Shown piece by piece: positions 32,601-34,762 of a DNA stretch of 34,762 bases; position 1 is the stretch's first letter, and the number at the start of each line of letters is the position of its first letter. The DNA is from Anaerolineae bacterium UTCFX1 (GTDB taxonomy: Bacteria; Chloroflexota; Anaerolineae; Anaerolineales; Villigracilaceae), in the NCBI GenBank assembly GCA_002050275.1, contig MWTB01000009.1, forward strand, positions 1-34,762, read 5' to 3'. Made by a program: the position numbers and the translations under genes. The notes beneath the pieces are model-generated. The model saw only the letters and a program-made list of their open reading frames with translations. It had not been told where the DNA came from and searched no databases.

Positions 32601-34648
32601 AGCACTTGGACGGTTATTACACAGGTATCACCCGGATTACCCACTCCTGCCAAGCCGCCGCCGGTTAATGTGATATTTTGATCGCCTGGGTTTGCGGTAA
32701 GCGTACCGCCGCAAGTGTTCGTTTCGTTCGCAGGATTAGCGACTTCCAAGCCGTCCGGCAAAGTACCGGGTAAACTGTCAGTTAACCCCATGTTGACGAC
32801 CGGAATCGTGCTTGTGTTTTTGATGGTGATCGTCAGCGTGGACGGCTGGTTAATAGATACGCTGCTAGGGTTGAATCCTTTTGTGACGCTTACGCCCGGC
32901 AGGTTAGTGAGCGAAGCCGCCGTGGGATCGGGGTTGGTCACTCCATTGAACGTAGTGACCACTCCGGCGGGGATTGTATTTGTGCGATTCGCATTAACGG
33001 ACATGACAACGCGCACGGTGAGCGTACAGGTTGAATTCGGCGGCAAGACTCCGCCGCTGAAAGAGAAGGCTGAATCGCCCGGGTTGCCGCTCAACACGCC
33101 GCCGCAGGTTCCGGTGTTAAATACGACCGGGTCGGTGAGATGCATGCCGGGATCCATGTTGTCGGTGAATGCAATGCCGGTTAGCGCCGTATTCACATTG
33201 GGATTGATCAGTTGAACGCTCATGACGGAATAAGCGCCGCCGTACACCAGCACAGGGTTGAAGCCTTTGACGATGCCGATGCTCATGTTTTCAATGTAGA
33301 GGATCGCCGATGCGTTCGTTCTTGGCTGGATCGTGACGCCGGTATTTTCAACGGTAGCGCTAACGTTGCCAGTCGGAATGTTATTAGTGTGCTGACTCGG
33401 CGTGTTGGGACTGTTATCGTTACCGACGACGTCCACCGTGATGGTGCAAACGCCCGGCACATTGCCCACTTGGGCGGGGACTATACCGTTGCTCAGGATA
33501 ACTTGATTGCTGCCAGGGTTTGCCGTGACCGTTCCGCTGCCGCAGGTCGTGGATGCGTTGGACGGCGCTGCGACACGGATGCCATTTTGGGCGCTGCCGG
33601 GCAGGTTGTCTAGCAATGAGACGTTGGTCAGCCTTGAATCGGTCGTATTTTCCAGAGTAATCGTCATTACCGATCTTCCGCCCGCCTGCACTCTCGTCGG
33701 ATAAAACGCCTTGGAGACATTTAGACTTGTAACGCGGATGTTTGCCGTAGTCGGATCTGTATTCGTGCGCCCTTCGTTGGTGGTAATGGCGTTGACGGGA
33801 ATCGTGTTCGTGTATAGACCGGGCGTCATCGAAGTGACCGAAACGTAAACGCTGCAATTTGCGCCTGCCGCAAGTACGTTCGCCGTGGTATTCGAGTAAT
33901 GGATGGTATCTGAGCCGGCAACGGCGGTCAACGTCCCGCCTGGGCACGACTCGGACGGAGCGGGGGCAGGAGGCGAGGCAATAATCAGACCCGTCGGCAA
34001 CGTGTCGGTGATGTCAATTGCAGAGATTGAAGTATCTACCGGCGCGTAAATTCGAATCCGTAGGCGGCTGTACTGTCCCGGTGAAATAGGATTCGTATCG
34101 AATGTTTTTACGATTCGCACCGGCGGGAGGTTGCTGGGATCAATAACCGTCAGGTCGGGGTTGGTGCTGAACAGGGCGTGCCCCACGCCTTGGTCGGTAG
34201 AAATCGTGTTGGCTGCGACGGCGTTGTCATACACGCCTGCGACGGCGCTGGTTACATCGAATACAATCGTGCAGTTTCCATTCGCGGGGATCGTTCCGCC
34301 CGCCAGGGTGACTGAGTTGACCGTACTCGTCACCGTTCCGCTGCACTGGGCGGGGGCAGGGGTCCCGCTGACTGTGAGACCCGCTGGAAGCGTATCGGTG
34401 AACGTGACGCCGGTCAGCGGGATGCTGGCGCGGTTGTGCAACGTGATAGTCACCTGGCTTGTTCCGCCGGCGTTAATAAAGGTTGGCGAGTACGCTTTGG
34501 CGCCGTATAAGGCTTGCTGAATGGTCAGGTTGGCAGTGGCGGGCAGGTAATTTGTAACCGGCTGGTTGGCTGTCAATGTATTAGCGGGGATCGTGTTTGT
34601 GCGGCTGCCGGAGGATGCTACGCTTGCGCGGACGGGGATGGTCAACAC
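29603..34648 (-). CDS. Giant surface protein: DUF11 and SdrD-B-type repeats, LPATG motif and fused C-terminal sortase (5' end missing)
   Basis: At least 1681 residues, N-terminus not in the window. Order (numbered from the GTG at 34648): five DUF11-type repeats (about 35-715, each opening like VSKAFYPTRVQAGG and ending TNTIPAG), two SdrD/Cna-B-like domains (LGNRVWFDTNNNSQIDG about 721, LGDQVFVDANNNGTYDG about 891), three more DUF11-like repeats (about 1050-1490), LPATG (1500-1504), then a sortase domain (about 1525-1665) with His1580 (LTGHV), Cys1643 (TLITCEDYN) and Arg1656. The His-Cys and Cys-Arg spacings (63 and 13) match S. aureus SrtA (64 and 13). No membrane helix or basic tail follows LPATG. 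The GTG at 34648 lies inside a repeat, so it is only the first possible start of the open frame, not a believable true start; coding similarity continues to the edge but shifts frame near 34740. Confidence 0.88.
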   Translation of the reverse strand: MLTIPVRASVASSGSRTNTIPANTLTANQPVTNYLPATANLTIQQALYGAKAYSPTFINAGGTSQVTITLHNRASIPLTGVTFTDTLPAGLTVSGTPAPAQCSGTVTSTVNSVTLAGGTIPANGNCTIVFDVTSAVAGVYDNAVAANTISTDQGVGHALFSTNPDLTVIDPSNLPPVRIVKTFDTNPISPGQYSRLRIRIYAPVDTSISAIDITDTLPTGLIIASPPAPAPSESCPGGTLTAVAGSDTIHYSNTTANVLAAGANCSVYVSVTSMTPGLYTNTIPVNAITTNEGRTNTDPTTANIRVTSLNVSKAFYPTRVQAGGRSVMTITLENTTDSRLTNVSLLDNLPGSAQNGIRVAAPSNASTTCGSGTVTANPGSNQVILSNGIVPAQVGNVPGVCTITVDVVGNDNSPNTPSQHTNNIPTGNVSATVENTGVTIQPRTNASAILYIENMSIGIVKGFNPVLVYGGAYSVMSVQLINPNVNTALTGIAFTDNMDPGMHLTDPVVFNTGTCGGVLSGNPGDSAFSFSGGVLPPNSTCTLTVRVVMSVNANRTNTIPAGVVTTFNGVTNPDPTAASLTNLPGVSVTKGFNPSSVSINQPSTLTITIKNTSTIPVVNMGLTDSLPGTLPDGLEVANPANETNTCGGTLTANPGDQNITLTGGGLAGVGNPGDTCVITVQVLSTRPGSYLNIIPGGAITSDGGITNNDSTEDTLDVVAYYSLGNRVWFDTNNNSQIDGTEVGADGVTVELYAADGSGNPTGAVLASQVTANGGYYRFDNLPEGDYVVVIPANQFSGGALNGYWSSGTTLDGTGTVLEAAAPAPNGDVDSDDNGTRQTSGAFSGAVISGPVTLGPSASEPTGETDADPTNPAGEAPDAFSNRTVDFGFYRQTLGDQVFVDANNNGTYDGTDTALPGATVQLFASDGVTEIPVGPDGVFGTADDANGGVTTGAGGTYLFSGLPQGNYIVRVTPPAGYISTVDSADSTDTGNPNTNTDDNDNGVGTASGAASSAVVTLTPGSAGAQNNNTVTNASGTTANPTVDFGFIATSLSITKDDGLTTVVPGSVITYTIIVTNNGTDRPSLTIVDDLPPEVTYQNASPAPTTVTPTTLTWAGISLNSGDSMTITVEVVVNSTAVGPIDNGVTVTDDIIPTLTDNDNDIDTVATNNAKSITGATIDPTDPTAPAPPALPRVLIGEIVTYQIVLDVPANASLSNLTATDRLDSGLAFVRCVSVNAGTLATNLPGGFADACDDPTNPTVTAEPVGNMDPVNQGRRITFNFGDISNPTAGAQQLVVNYEVVVLDIAANNNGVGGLNNSALWQWKGGSLAASAPPLEIIEPDMSVGKDASPRILPLGFPVTFTIDVAHTAQSAVDAYDVILTDVLPSNFAFLPGTIQTTGLAPTSTNYAPGTRTLTFFWDIFPLGQNASISFQATFVGPAPATNDTNLAWTSLPIDPQPNGQPQSLTPYNGFGNERWYDPLDATSVNNYGASASVTVDVPNALPATGFAPNQVTNLPEQPAAKTYADLGNTWLEIPALGLNLPTTGVPLTADGWDLTWLSNQVGYLAGTTFPGQVGTTALTGHVTLADGTAGPFRNLNRLYWGNQVVMHINGYRYVYEVRETRSVRPTDFSVFKNDGYTWLTLITCEDYNPRLDTYAYRYAVRAVLLRVEQDSAAPAPLRESGR
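29653..30076 (-). other. Fused sortase catalytic domain
   Basis: Residues about 1525-1665 of the surface protein. Landmarks in order: WLEIPALGLNLP (first strand), TTALTGHVTLAD (catalytic His), NQVVMHINGYRYVYEV, SVRPTDFSVF (compare VKPTDVEVL of SrtA), WLTLITCEDYN (catalytic Cys), YAYRYAVRAVLL (catalytic Arg). The domain appears complete. Confidence 0.88.
30137..30151 (-). other. LPATG sorting motif ahead of the sortase domain
   Basis: Codons TTG CCC GCT ACC GGC give Leu-Pro-Ala-Thr-Gly (1500-1504), preceded by SVTVDVPNA and followed by FAPNQVTNLPEQPA, a flexible linker. It fits the LPxTG consensus cut by sortases between Thr and Gly. Confidence 0.8.
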
Positions 34649-34738
34649 GCATGTGTTAGGAGTCGGGGGCGTCAGACTGGCAGGGATGGTCCCGCCAGAG
34701 ACATCAATCTGAGTATCGCCGATAAGATGGTTGGCGGT

Positions 34739-34742
34739 AAAG
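34739..34742 (-). other. Probable one-base frameshift in the surface-protein gene
   Basis: Upstream of the GTG at 34648 the open frame reads on as repeat sequence (HLIGDTQIDVSGGTIPA) to a run of four T on the minus strand, beyond which the same frame hits TAA (34757-34759). In the next frame the edge reads ITNTCGF, matching the TNTCGG motif that begins the same segment in other repeats. Removing one T would join them. Confidence 0.55.
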
Positions 34743-34762
34743 CCGCAGGTGTTGGTTATGGG

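Overview
The window most likely comes from a member of the phylum Chloroflexota, class Anaerolineae. That is an inference from gene content and style: a Thermus/Chloroflexota-like order of diheme cytochrome c then narG then narH, a wall-type envelope (LCP, LysM and DUF11/SdrD-like surface protein) with no outer-membrane genes seen, a bacterial SUI1 protein, TTG/GTG starts, and fairly high GC. No rRNA or tRNA gene was seen to confirm it.

Left part (1-7947, all minus strand): a respiratory nitrate reductase operon (membrane-anchored diheme cytochrome c NarC-like, then NarG, then the first 42 codons of NarH running off the left edge), and upstream of it a NarX-like sensor kinase, a NarL-like response regulator and a small unknown protein translationally coupled to the regulator. 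The logic is nitrate sensing (NarX/NarL) next to nitrate respiration (NarCGH). Both gaps inside narCGH carry short palindromic repeats.

Middle part (8077-18428): two plus-strand peptidases (S9 prolyl-oligopeptidase type and P1/DmpA type), a minus-strand xdhC-amidase pair, a plus-strand sugar-nucleotidyltransferase and PLP aminotransferase, then a minus-strand DEAD-box RNA helicase with a cold-shock protein gene behind it. Helicase and cold-shock protein both have long, structured 5' leaders with recognisable promoters, so this looks like a cold/RNA-structure response locus.

Right part (18854-29495): a plus-strand envelope operon (membrane histidine-kinase-like protein lacking the phospho-acceptor His, LysM protein, LCP lipoprotein), SUI1 (minus), a tyrosine-recombinase homologue that has lost most catalytic residues, tilS and methylmalonyl-CoA epimerase (minus), an FtsB/DivIC-like protein overlapping diaminopimelate decarboxylase, a small membrane protein and a cytochrome b561.

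Right edge (29603 to the end, minus): most of a giant secreted surface protein made of DUF11 and SdrD-B-type repeats which ends in an LPATG sorting motif followed, in the same polypeptide, by a complete sortase catalytic domain (His1580, Cys1643, Arg1656 counted from the GTG at 34648). A cell-wall sorting substrate fused to its own sortase is the most unusual thing in the window. The reading frame is interrupted by what looks like a one-base frameshift about 20 bases from the right edge.
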